Source: Panagrolaimus kolymaensis (Eukaryota > Nematoda > Chromadorea > Rhabditida > Panagrolaimidae). From it: DNA of 64,000 bases. A program made the position numbers and the translations under genes. The notes beneath the pieces are model-generated. The model made no database searches, had not been told where the DNA came from, and was given only the letters and a program-made list of their open reading frames with translations. This document shows, one piece after another, positions 32,136 through 43,833 of this stretch. Numbering within the stretch: the first letter of the stretch is position 1; each line of letters opens with the position of its first letter. The stretch is taken from positions 1,860,001 through 1,924,000 of the forward strand of contig JAJQJQ010000010.1 in NCBI GenBank assembly GCA_028622995.1. The letters run 5' to 3'.

Positions 32136-34065
32136 TTAGGACAATTGTTTAGAACAATTGTTTATTTTTTCATCTGTGGATTGCATTCGTCGCGTTTGAT
32201 GACGTTGTTTAGAATTTTTTGGATGATTAGGCATTACGTGAGTTATCAATGAAAGGCCTAAAACTTATTTTAATTGCGTAAAAATACATCTCAGACAACA
32301 AAAAAGGTATAATAAAACATTAACCTTCATTAATCCATTCTTGTTCTAAGTTTGCAAGGAGGACATTAAAAACGGATTGATCTTGTCGATGGCAACTTCC
32401 TTCAGGAGTTTCTTCAGTTTCATGTGGACAACTCAAAGATGATTCTGGTGGTTCTATGCAATCTCGAGTAATTGCACAAAGCACTGACCTATAAATTGGA
32501 CCAAAAATAGAAAAATAAAGACTACAAATTAAATAAATATAAAACAAAGATGTTAGTTACCATTTAATTAATTTTCGAGTTATTTCACTTCGATGAATTA
32601 ACATCATATTTGCTTCAAGCATATCGTGCATACGCGGAATTGTCATATCAAGAGGTATATATTTGTACATGTCTATAAAAAAAATTATTATTATAATTAA
32701 AGTTTCTTTAAATATATTTTAAGCCTCATTGAATAGTACAACATTTTTCTTTCAAAAATATCATCCAAAAAAGAAAATAAAAGTGTAGCATCAAAATCTT
32801 ATGCAATTACCGAGCAATAATAATTCTTTTTTAGCAAACTTTTAATTAAAACAAAACTTTGAAATACGTAGATGTTAATTAATCCAATAAGGAAAATTTC
32901 TAATTAAAAAAAGAAAGTTAAAGTTTTTTTACTTTTATTTGTTGCATGCCGAATACTATGACCTGTGCCGCCACTCATTTGAAATGGAGTCAACGAGCCA
33001 TTGTTGATCATTTCAAAAAATGGAGAGAAATCACCCGTTTCAAAAAATATTGAAGAGTCAAGATAAAAAAAGGTATCGAATTCTGTGAAAAGCTCCTGTA
33101 AAAATAAATGTAGTTTTTATAAAATTTCAAAAATTAATTAAACATACTGCAATTATCATAATTTTCCATGCAAATATTTTTGCACCTTTAACATTTTCGG
33201 GTAAAATACTCCAATTAAAAACTCGAAGTTCTAAATTACAAATACTCGATGTTTCTGCTTTCTAAAAAATGCAAAGTTAAAATGGAATGAATTTTTAAAA
33301 AATAAATAAACAAACGAACAAAAAAATTGTTATCAGAAATTTTTCCGAGATCATATAATATTATTCGTGCTTCTTCGCCGAAATGCTTTTTTATTGTTGC
33401 TATCACAGCTCTCGAAGGTCCATAATAGTTTGAATCTGCGGCTATGGCAAATACAACTTTTCGTGGATCAACTGGGATGTTTTGTATTGATTGATTTGAT
33501 AATAATCCTAATTTTTCAAGATATGGCATTCCAATTTTACAATCAAATTTCTCTCCTTTTAAAAGTTTTAAATCGGATCCATTTGAAACTAAATGCTTGT
33601 AAACAAACTAAAAACAAAACTTAAAATTGTATTTTCAAGGATAAATGAAAATAAAACCAACACATTCATTTCCACACAATTCATCTTTGTTGATTGATAT
33701 TTCATGATGCATAATTAAATTTCGAAGCGAATTTTCATTATCGTCGATCACTTTTTTATACTTACTAAAAAACAAGGAAAAGCAAATAATGGAAAAAAAA
33801 TAATATAAATAATAAGACACCTACGTTAAATAATTGTGCAAATAATATAAATAGAAAATACTGCCAGTAAAAAGGACGATGTAACTGAAAATAGGCTTTA
33901 CATAAGTAAAAAAATAAAAAAACAGAGCGAAATTCACTTAAAATCGAAAAAATGTTTTAGAGTAATGAGAAATATCAAAGATTTTTTTGAACGATGGAGT
34001 AAAAAGAATGGCTTAAATATTCATAAATAAAAATTTAAAACTTACAAATTTCGCTTTCGTAACAT
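32136..34065 (-). CDS. DUF1647-like type II membrane protein, glycosyltransferase-like
   Basis: About nine exons on the minus strand starting at ATG 34065 and ending at TAA 32136; about 381 residues. MLRKRN then the hydrophobic YIVLFTGSIFYLYYLHNYL is a short cytoplasmic tail plus signal anchor, typical of Golgi enzymes. The domain begins near VDPRKVVFAIAADSNYYGPS, continues with KHFGEEARIILYDLGKIS, then FAWKIMIIAELFTEFDTFFY-LDSS, and MSGGTGHSIRHATNKNMYKY. The order (N-terminal beta strand, LYDLG, KPLI-like strand, short acidic L/MD-(S/T)-S motif, HS-x-x-A-T...MY-x-Y-x-P) is that of the nematode-expanded DUF1647 family, which resembles GT-A glycosyltransferases. Catalysis is not demonstrated, since DSS replaces a clean D-x-D. 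The intron after GNEC uses a GTTGGT donor and the intron after NNFF a GTTCGT donor. Confidence 0.7.
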
Positions 34066-35742
34066 CTAATAATTAATAGGAAACAATAATAAGGTTTACA
34101 AAAATATACAAAAATGGACTATCTAAGAAAAAATTAAGCTTCAACTAGGAGAAAATTTTTTTTTTTACGAAATTGGATCAAAATTATGCTTGTTTCACAG
34201 ACCAGCCGCTGCTCTTTCCTTTGATGACTTTCCCATCCTAAAAAAGGGAGTACATCATCAAAAAAATTGTAACAACAGTTGCCACGTTAAAAAAAAAATA
34301 AATAAGCAAGGATGAGCGAAACAGTGATGGTTGGATTTTTTTCTTTTGATGTTGGTGTTTTTATAATTTATAATTGATTCAGAGTTTAAAAGAAAAAAAC
34401 GTACGTGGAGTTTTGCATAAAATTATATTTGAACATGACTATATATGCCTTTTTTATTAATAGCTTTAAAACTTTTTTTTAATAAAAAACATGTGATAAC
34501 TTTTTGTGTTTTTTATTTTAACGTGAAAAAAATCAAAATTCAATATTCAACATTCATCATCCCTTCCTTGGATACGAGAAAGCAAAAAAAGGCATTGTTT
34601 GTGTTTCTTCTTTGAATTCTTTTTTTTCTTTGGTTCATATTTGTATAAACTATCTTTTTTGCAAGCATATTGTTTTTTCTTCTTTTTTTTCGTCTCGCTG
34701 TTATGGAAATAAACAACTTCCATTTACATACATTGTATTGATGTTGCTTTAGCATATTTTTTGCATTCCTTTATTGTAACAAAAAAAAACAAGTGACGAG
34801 TATTATGCCTTTGGAATAATTTTTTTGTGGATCAAAACTCTTTTTTAGCTTAAAAATTATAATCTCGTTCATCTTCTTTTTATTGTTTGTATTTTTTTAC
34901 ATTAAGAAATCTAGTCTTTAATTTTAAAAAGTGAATGTTGTTTAAAAATATAAATATTATAATCATAAAAAAAGCTATGCAACATTAATAATAAAAAATA
35001 TTGTACAAGACCGTCATTCCTTAATTATTCTATAGCATCACGAACAACATTAATACCTTTTTAAAGTGATTTTGAAAGCAATCATTTTAAGAAGGAAATA
35101 ACTGTTTTCCTAAATTGTTTGTTGCAACAGCTATTAAGTTGAAATGCATTTGCCTCAAAGCATTTGATATCAAAGCAATCGTAATTTGAATAAGCAAACT
35201 GTGCGATTTAATAATAAACATTTCAAACATTTCTTGTTTTTCTAAAACTAAAGATATTTTTTTTATCAAAAGCGTTTATGCTTATAGGGCTTTTAATTTC
35301 TCAAATTTTACAACACGAAAATTTGCTCATACAAAATTTTTTAATCGAACCGGTACATTACTAACCTTTTATTTGGATGCTTTTGATGCTTTGAAACTTT
35401 ATTAATGTTCCATGTTACAATTTAAATTACTTCCGGCTCTTCGAAAAATTTGATAAACAAATTAGAAAATATATGCATATTGCCTACACTTTTTTCATAC
35501 TGTATTTTAAATTCGTCTATATACGCATTTGTTTGATTTTGTACTCTTTGCTTACGCAATTTTTCACAAATTTTTAATCAAGCATATATTAATTTAAGGT
35601 TTCACAATGCTTATACACGGCGCTGTGATTTCAAATATAATGAGGAGAAAGGCGGTACGGACTTATATAATTTTTAAAAACTTTAAGGTCGTCTCGTTCT
35701 TATAAAACTTTAACAATCAACTCCGCCCCAAAAAATAGGTAG
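34066..35742. other. Intergenic between divergent genes, no gene seen
   Basis: About 1.7 kb upstream of both the DUF1647-like gene (-) and the allatostatin-C-like gene (+). It is AT-rich with poly-T runs. Minus frames at 34540-34755 and 35087-35269 do not join to anything. I find no RNA gene motif. Confidence 0.45.
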
Positions 35743-35750
35743 TATAAATA
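35743..35750 (+). promoter_or_regulatory. TATA box of the allatostatin-C-like gene
   Basis: TATAAATA in AGGTAGTATAAATATAG lies 74 bp upstream of the ATG at 35824, the same arrangement as at 8763. A GC-rich patch (CTCCGCCCCA) sits just upstream at 35721. Confidence 0.5.
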
Positions 35751-35823
35751 TAGTAAAATGGCATAAATCGTCTCATTACTTTTACTTAAAAAGTAAAAAA
35801 ACTACCCCGAGATTTTGTCAGAA

Positions 35824-36245
35824 ATGGCAAATGCTAATATTGCCTTTTTATTCTTGCTTATTTCAAGCTTTATGCTATTTATGTAAGTGCTCAACCGATA
35901 TATATTTTTAGGTTTAATAAAATTAATTTTTAGCAACTGTACACCTATGTCGAATGCTTTAACATCGCCTCGTATGAATTCTGCATTTGCTGCAATGGCT
36001 GAGTAAGCTTCCCCAGAATCTTAAATGACTATTATTATTTTTTTAATTGTAGTTCAGGAAACGATTTTGATCGCAATTATCTTCGAGCTCTTTATAGCAG
36101 CTATGCCTCACATTATCGTTATCCAGAAAATGTTCCCCTCAAACGTTCAGGACATCAAGTGGAAGTTCGATCCATCAATCAATTCAAAAATTGCTACTTT
36201 TCTCCTGTTCAATGTGTTCTTCTCGAAAGACGCCGTCGTCGTTAA
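35824..36245 (+). CDS. Allatostatin-C/somatostatin-like neuropeptide precursor
   Basis: Three exons (35824-35882, 35934-36002, 36053-36245) encode 106 residues. MANANIAFLFLLISSFMLFI with NCTP is a signal peptide. The precursor ends with a Lys-Arg cleavage site (VPLKR) followed by SGHQVEVRSINQFKNCYFSP, then VQCVLLE and a terminal run of five arginines. The two cysteines are separated by six residues (C-YFSPVQ-C), exactly the ring size of allatostatin-C (C-YFNPIS-C in insects), and Y-F-x-P is shared. The predicted peptide is one disulfide-ringed C-terminal product. Allatostatin-C is the protostome somatostatin relative acting on a GPCR. The poly-Arg end should be trimmed by carboxypeptidase; no amidation Gly is present, as in most AstC peptides. 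Family assignment rests on a short motif. Confidence 0.8.
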
Positions 36246-36823
36246 AAAAATTATACCATAAAAAAACCATCTTCTGTTTTTTTCTTCTGTTTTTTAAAGT
36301 TACCAACATGCCGTGAGTCCAGCTAAATACAATCCGTCCTCCGCCCTACTTTGTACATTATAAGATCTCATTTCTGTTTTTTGTGTGTCATTTATAAATA
36401 TCCTTAGATCTTGGATAAAATAATTAATTTTTTGTTTTTTTACTTTTGCCAAAACTCCGCTATTGTGAATAATACAGTGTTCCTTTTACCATTTTTTTTT
36501 TTTTCTGTTGTTGATGATGATAATGACGTAGCTTCTTTCTTTATGCCATGTTGATTTTAAAAGCAAGAATAAATGAAGCAAATGCAAATTTGTTATTTTA
36601 CACTTCTCTTTCTTAATTAACAATTTTATCTTTTTTTATTTTTTTCAAATTAATTAATACACATTTATAATATATATATATTGCATTAAGACTATAGCCC
36701 GTTTTTTTAATAAATTAAAAGTCACCGGTAAAAATATTATTAACAAAAAAATTATATAAATCTAACTTTTTTTCCTAAGTTTTTAAGGCATCTTTTTTGT
36801 TTAAAGTAACACGTTTTTTATTA
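36246..36823. other. Convergent 3' spacer
   Basis: About 580 bp between the convergent peptide gene and flippase gene. It includes a GC-richer patch just after the peptide gene (TCCGTCCTCCGCCCTACTTT near 36330), probably 3' untranslated sequence, and an AATAAA-like signal near 36568. No coding feature is seen. Confidence 0.45.
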
Positions 36824-39800
36824 TTATTTGACTTTGGCAGAACTTGGAGGCAAATAACGATATTTAAAAAATCTAACAGCAAATACCGGAAGTATAGCAA
36901 TACACGTAATAGACATTGTGACAGCGGGGTAACGCCAAGATAAAATATAATCTCGATCAAAAATATCACTTAAAATAAATAAAGAAGCTAGTAAAGCAGC
37001 AAGGCATTGAATCTAAAAATGTATCATTAAAAAGCAGCGAATCACTTAAGTTATGACTTACTTCGGCAAGTATCACTGTCCATCGAAAGCTTCTAAATAC
37101 AGCTATAACTAATAAAAGCTCAATTAAGATTAAAGCTGAATAAACAGAGGTTTGAAAATGGATGTAAATGTTGTCTTGGAATATTAGGAAACCATAATAT
37201 AAAACGCCACCTAAAAACACAATAAATTAGACCCAAGTAAGAAAAAATCTTGAAGCATTTAATCTGGCATCTTAGTTTCTCTTATAAACTATACTCACCT
37301 TGATATACACTTATTAAAAGCCAAATAAAAAATGTTTTTAATGTGAGAGACCTTCCGCGAACTAATCCTTTGTATAATTCGGAGTAGGTTAAAGCAGATT
37401 TTTCAGACATATCTCGATCAGTTACTATTGCAAAAACTGCTAACGGAGTATAAATGCTTGTGTATGCCATCATTAAAATACTATGAAAAACTGGCAAGGT
37501 TTGGAAATTATTTAGATGACAGAAAATTATTTGAAGCACAGATAAAATTATTCCTCGATGCATTACAAACTGAGCGAGAATGCAAGTCTGCTTGTATGCA
37601 TATCGCCCATGATACATTAACAATGGACATAAATGCGAAAATTCATCGATAGCAAAATCTGCGGCAAGTGAAGCTTGTTTCCCTAAAAAATAAGGCACCA
37701 AAGGTCAAATTTATCATTAAAAAAACAATTTATTAATACCTTCTTTTGCTTCAATTCCAATTCCAACATGTGCTTTTTGAATCATCGCCACATCATTTCC
37801 ACCATCCCCGATTGCAGCAACCCTTGCCTTTGGTTGATGCTTTTTTATCATCGTTACTATTTTTGCTTTTTGTTCTGGCGAACATCGACAACATATAACT
37901 GATTTAGAAACATTAAAAAGGTCTGCAAGCACTTTCTCGGCATTTTCTAAACATTGATCAAATGCATTTCCAGGAATAATAAAAACTGAATCAGTTATCC
38001 TATAAAATGTTTTTTTATTAACTTGACTTCGTTTTAGTACTATTTTTCTTCATTTTCTTACATTTTTTCTCTAATATCACTTAATTGTTCAATAATATCT
38101 CCTTCATGCTCCACTTGAGGCATAACAAAAACTTGTGATGTTTTTTTAATGAGACCACATGATTGAGCAATACAAATGGCCGTTTCAAGTTTATCCCCAG
38201 TTAACATACAAATTTTAATTCCCGCTTGAATGAGCGATTCAATTGAAGCTCGAACATCATTTTGTAATTGATCTTCTACTCCAGTGGCGCATAATAATTG
38301 CATATTTTCTTCTATGCTTGCGACAGCATTTTCAACCAATTTAGCCCTTTCGTGAGTGCTCATTTTAGCTTGATGATATTTTCGATTAAATTCGTCATAT
38401 TGATGTTCACTTAAAATTTTCTTTGCAACGACTAATGTTCGTAGACCTTCTCGGGCCATATTTGAACACTCTTCTTCTAACCAATCATTATATGTGACCA
38501 TATCAGCCATTACTGTATCTGCACCTTTGCAAATGAAAGATATTTCATTGGTTTTGATGTTCTGTAAAAGGATAATAAAGCTTTTAGAAAATATGCTTTA
38601 AGCAAGCTTTAAAAAAAGAAGGCAAATGTCTTTTTCTTAACTAACTTTAACGATAATTCCCATTCGTTTCCTTTCAGATGTAAATGGAAATAATTGCAAA
38701 ATTTGATATTTTTGTAAAATTCCCTGATGATTATATGACAACATCATCGAATCAAAATCTCTCTCGATCAATGTAACTCCAACAGCTTGAGTCCATTCAA
38801 CCAAAGCTATTTCATCAGGGGATGATGCTTGATAATTTAAGGCATCATTTTCTTTAATTGGAGTTACATTATGGCATAATGCCAGAGCTTCAACTGCTTG
38901 ACATATTCGATTTTGTATTGGATTCTTAATTTCTGCATTAGGTAAATGAACTTTTAATACATCTCTTACATAATCAAATGAATCACTATTAATTGATATT
39001 GAACCAATGTGAATCTTAAAAAAAGAGAAGCAATTAAATTTAGTATTGACGCAAATAGACAAGAAACTCTTATCATACTTTTCTAAATTGCATTTCATTT
39101 TTCGTCAATGTGCCAGTTTTATCAGTAAGCAAATATGAAATTCTTCCAAGTTCTTCCGGAATTGAAGAACTACGTACTTTGATATTTTTAGTTTGTTTAT
39201 CATGTGATATGGAATAGGAATAATATAATTTTGCCATTTCTAAATTTACTCTTAATGAAATAGGAATGACATATGAGAATAGGAGCGCAAAACGCATAGT
39301 ATCTTTTGGCCATGTTGAAGTATACCCTTTCATACTTATTGATGCTATAGTTACAATCAATAATAGCACGAATAAATATTTTGTTAATTGATTTATCTAA
39401 AAAAACATTGTTTTTGTTGTTTACATTCTTTTGTGGTTGTTTTTATTTTCTTACTTCTAAATCAAGTAATCCCACTTTGCATTGAGGCGATGAGCAATTC
39501 ATTTCTGAACGGGTTTCCTTTCCGGTATAAATGACTAATGCAATCGCAGTTCCGCCGGTTAAGGTCGTTGATGCCCATAATACATTTTCAATACTTATCG
39601 AATTTTCAATGCATAAATTTTGATACGAACTTCGACAAGTTCCAATAAAGCTATAAATATCTTTATTTGCGGCTTCTGCATAAATTTCACATTTTGCATC
39701 GAATATATCCTTTAAAAAATTTGTTTACTTTTTATTTTAAAAAAATTGAGTTTACTTTATCTTTTTGCAATTGTTGAAAAGCTGGAATTGCAAGCCTTAA

Positions 39801-40967
39801 TTTCCAATCGGTTTCACCATCTAATTGATCCGTTCGAATAAAACACCCTCCCGATGGTTCAGATGTTCGCAATAAAATGACATCAGCAGGTATGCGCTGG
39901 TTTTTGTGTAACAAAATAATGTCACCAACTTGAATGTCTCTAAACAAAACAAAAAATTTATTTTGTGTAAACATTTGAGTCATTCATTCTCATTTCTTTC
40001 TTTTCAAAAGAAACAAACATCACAGACAAAGTAACTTACTTGCTCAAAACCGTTTGATATCCACTTGAAATAAATTTTTTATACTCTTGTTGATTTACTT
40101 GTCGATCGCGTAAATATCTCAAAAAATCTTCATATCCTTCACGGATTAATGTAATACTCAATACAAAACCCTAAAAAAATGATAACTAAACTCAAATGTT
40201 TACATAGAATAAAACTTACAAGTGGCCCCCAATAAGCTATAGGACTTCCAATTCGTAATGCTTCAATAATTTGGCTTAAAGCAATGCATAAAAAGAAAAA
40301 ATTTAGAAAGAATTTAAATTGTTCAAATAATACAAATGGAATAAATGTTATACAGCTGTATTTTTGATTTCTAACAATATTTTTTGGGAATAAACCTTCA
40401 GGATTTTCTCCAATTAAAATGGTTCTGGGATGATGAATGGGTTTTCGCCAAAAATACTTTTTTATCCATCTAAAAAATTGTTTATTAATAAAAAAAAGTC
40501 AGAAAAAAAAATCAGCTGATTTCCCACATGTATGCATAATATTCAAATATCAACAAAAATTTAGTTTCTACACTCTTTTTTGATGACGACATAACAATAA
40601 TAATTAAACTTTATACAATTTTTAGAAAACGAAAGCATAATGAATAATAAAAAATATTAAATATAGGCGACATCAGCGACATTCAAAGATGACGAAAAAA
40701 GGTTTTTGCGAAGAGTCATACCTTTTTGGTTGTGGTTGCTAAGCGAGCAAAATTTTTTTTGTTTATTCTTTTTATTTAATTTTATGAAGAAAAGAAAAAG
40801 GAAAAGGAAATGTTTTTGACAACAAAAAAAGTTTGATTTCAAAAAAAGAAAAAAGCGGTCTGTTTGGTTTGATCACTAACTTTGTTTATGAAAAAATACT
40901 CTTTAAAAAACCAATAAATAAATTAAATAAAAAAAGCAAACCTATTATTTTGTTGTTTCTTTTCCAT
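36824..40967 (-). CDS. tat-5: P4-ATPase phospholipid flippase, ATP9/NEO1 class (TAT-5)
   Basis: A dozen or so exons on the minus strand from ATG at 40967 (first exon only 26 nt, MEKKQQNN) to TAA at 36824, giving just over 1,000 residues. Diagnostic motifs in order: [54 protein letters not shown] (the ATP9-type actuator loop), the phosphorylation site [44 protein letters not shown] and [20 protein letters not shown]. Ten membrane segments are placed as expected. The DGET-DWKLR form and the short N-terminus point to ATP9A/B-NEO1 instead of ATP8/ATP10/ATP11, which also have different tails. C. elegans TAT-5 keeps phosphatidylethanolamine in the inner leaflet and limits extracellular vesicle budding; ATP9 enzymes do not need a CDC50 subunit. 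Confidence 0.94.
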
Positions 40968-41710
40968 GTTATTTTTTTCCAATAGCAATATGTGCTCTTT
41001 ATTGGGCATACCAAAATTAAGGTATCATACCACCAACAACACGTAAATCCAATCATATAGTATACATAAAATTGAAAGAAAAAAAATAATCTAGCAAATA
41101 ATAATTTATTCTGATTTCAATATTTAAAAAAAGAGTGAAAATAAAAATTCAACAGTTGAAAAGTTTTTTTCCGTCAGGTTGGTTTTTTGCGTGTATTTTA
41201 TTTTATTCAAAGCATTCACCACGCTCAGGCTCCTCTGACTAAGATCAAGCAAAAAAGCAAGCACACGCCCAAGTCAGAAGAAAAATAAAAAAAAACGATA
41301 GAGGGAAATATGAAGCGGTGGAGCAACAACAACCAGCAATACATCGCTCAACCGCGTATTGTCGTTCCTACAAAAAAAGTCATTTTTTTGATGATTACAG
41401 TGCTGAATAACGGACACCTATTGTCGTTAGGAGGAAAAAATGGAAGAAGGAAAATGCAAAAAATTTTAACAATGCTTTCTTCAGATAAAAAAAAATCTGT
41501 TAAAAAATTTAAAAGTATTTAAAAAAAAACTATGACAACAATTTTTTTTCTGATTCAAGTAATAAATTTCTTTTGCTCTCTTTAAAAGTTTAAAATGAAA
41601 CCATAAAATTAATTCTGTGTTTAAAAAAATATGTATTTTTTATTATTATTCAATTTTTATTTATTTTGATATCAAAACAAATGAATTTTAATCTTTTTTT
41701 TTTCTTTTTT
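40968..41710. other. Intergenic, no gene seen
   Basis: The 740 bp upstream of the flippase start and downstream of the PYROXD2 stop, both on the minus strand, contain AT-rich sequence with one GC-richer island near 41215-41360. The plus frame at 41310-41522 has no splice or homology support. The GC island may be the flippase promoter. Confidence 0.45.
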
Positions 41711-43833
41711 TTAAGAAGAATAGGTATTCAAAGCTGTCAAAGCAGCAAGACGTCCAGGACTACCAGTGACGCCACCACCTGGGTGTGTACCGCTTCCACA
41801 TAGATAAAGATTCTTTATTGGGGCTTCATAATTTGACATTCCTTTCATAGGTCGAAGAAAATATAATTGATCAAGTGACATAGAGCCATGGAAAATGTTC
41901 TAGAAAAAAATGAAGTTAAAGAATAGTTTTAAAAATTTAAAATTCTTACTCCGCCAGTTAAGTTAAAAAGCTTTTCCAAATCAGGAGGTGGTAAAACTTC
42001 ATAACCGACAACAGATTTGGAAAAATTTGGAGCATATGCATCAATTTCAGCAAAGACTAAAAAAGGTTCATTTCTTAATGTTTATTTAAATAGAATTAAA
42101 AGAAATACCATGTTCTGCATATTCTTTTTTAGTTTCATTGTTCCATTGTTTACCATTTCCAAGAGTATAGGGAGTATATTGGGAATAAATTAAAGCAACA
42201 TGGCTGTTTTCATTGTCTACAATACTTCGATCAACACTCGAAGGAATAGTTAATTCAATCGCGGGTCTAAAAAAAGAATGGGAAAGAAATAGAATCGAAT
42301 TAATCGAAAGTGTACCTCGTAGAATAATTTCCTTTTTCAAAATCGCGAAAAGCTCCATCAAGAATTTCCATATTTTCACAATTTATGTGAATCGTAGCTT
42401 GATGATGTGGCATGATAGCGTGGGTGGATGAGTTGGGAAGAGCCGTAAAATTAGGTAATTCTTTTAAGGCGACTTAAAAGTTTAAATAAATTAATTATGA
42501 ATTTTTGCAAAATTTTATTACCATTGATTTTACATGTTGGTGAAGTATAGTCAATAGTGTTGAGCTTTCTTTTAAAATCTGTGTCAAAGGAATAAGTTTT
42601 CAAAAGTTGATTGAAAGTTGCTTCAGGGGTTAAATTAGACATGATAATATCAGCGTGAACTTCCTTGCCATTTGCAAGCTTTACTCCCACTGCTTTTTCA
42701 CCATCTGTGATAATTTTCTCAACATCCTAAGAAAATTCAGACTATTATTATCATTTTTTTAAATAGTAAAAACAAACCATTTCAGTAAACAATTCGGCGC
42801 CATGCTTCTTCGCTGCTTTTGCTAATGAAGTGGAAACGGAACCCATTCCACCATAAACTATTCCCCAAACCCCTGGAATTCCATCAAGACCTCCCATAAC
42901 ATGATGCAATAAGACATATCCAGTTCCAAGGGAATGTGGACTTGCAGCAAAACCAATAACTCCATCCGTTGCAAGAGTAGCTTTTAACACATCGCTTTCA
43001 AACCATCGATCCATTATTTTTGAAATTGGGGCGGTTAATAGCTCATACAAATCCTTGACATTTTCCATTTTAACTGGCTTAACTAAAAGTAAATTTTTAT
43101 TTGGCTTTTAGACTCCTTTAAAAAACAAACTACCGTACCATGATTATAAAGAGTTACAAGCTTTTTGATATTTTTAGCTATGCCATCTTTTTCATTAAAA
43201 TTCAAAGGTTCCAAGTCAAAAAGTGCTTCAAAACTTTTAACAATTTCTTCCAATCTTTTTTCATACAATGGATAAGCCTTAAAAAAATATATTTTGATTG
43301 AATGTTTAAAAAAAACGTAATGAAAAAAAATGAAAAACATACATTTGCGTCATTTTTAGAAAATTGAGCAATTTGTTCTTGATTCTTTTTCATATCACGA
43401 CCAATCACCAAACTTTTATTTGAATTTCGTATTGGAGTAAATGATGATGGATCGCGAATATGATATTTTAAGCCATGCTCCTGTCGAATTGAGTTTTTTA
43501 TAAATTTCTAAAATATATTAGAAAAAAAATACAAACTTTGAGTTCTAAATCGTTGATAATTTGAGGTCGAAAGAGACTCAATAAATATGAAGCTCGAGAA
43601 AATCTAAAACCGGGAATAATTTCTTCGGTAACTGCAGCTCCACCAAGGACATGTCGACGTTCTAAAACTGCAACTTTTTTACCAGCTTTTGCGAGATATG
43701 CCGCCGCCGTCAATCCGTTATGTCCACCACCAACAATTACAGCATCATATTTTCCTTTTAATTCGGTTGCAGCTAAACTTAGCGATCGTCTAGACGAAAG
43801 AGACAACATTGCAACTTTATTCTGCATCATCAT
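41711..43833 (-). CDS. PYROXD2-like mitochondrial FAD-dependent oxidoreductase (phytoene desaturase family)
   Basis: About eight exons on the minus strand from ATG 43833 (in-frame ATG triplet 43825-43833) to TAA 41711; roughly 560 residues. The N-terminus [20 protein letters not shown] is basic, Ser/Leu-rich and acid-free, as expected for a mitochondrial presequence. The Rossmann FAD motif is [20 protein letters not shown], followed by [20 protein letters not shown]. Further along are [36 protein letters not shown] and, near the C-terminus, [20 protein letters not shown], the second FAD contact. This is the PYROXD2 pattern in the carotenoid-desaturase-like amine oxidase clan. Human PYROXD2 is in mitochondria and its loss lowers respiratory function; its substrate is not settled. 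Confidence 0.92.
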
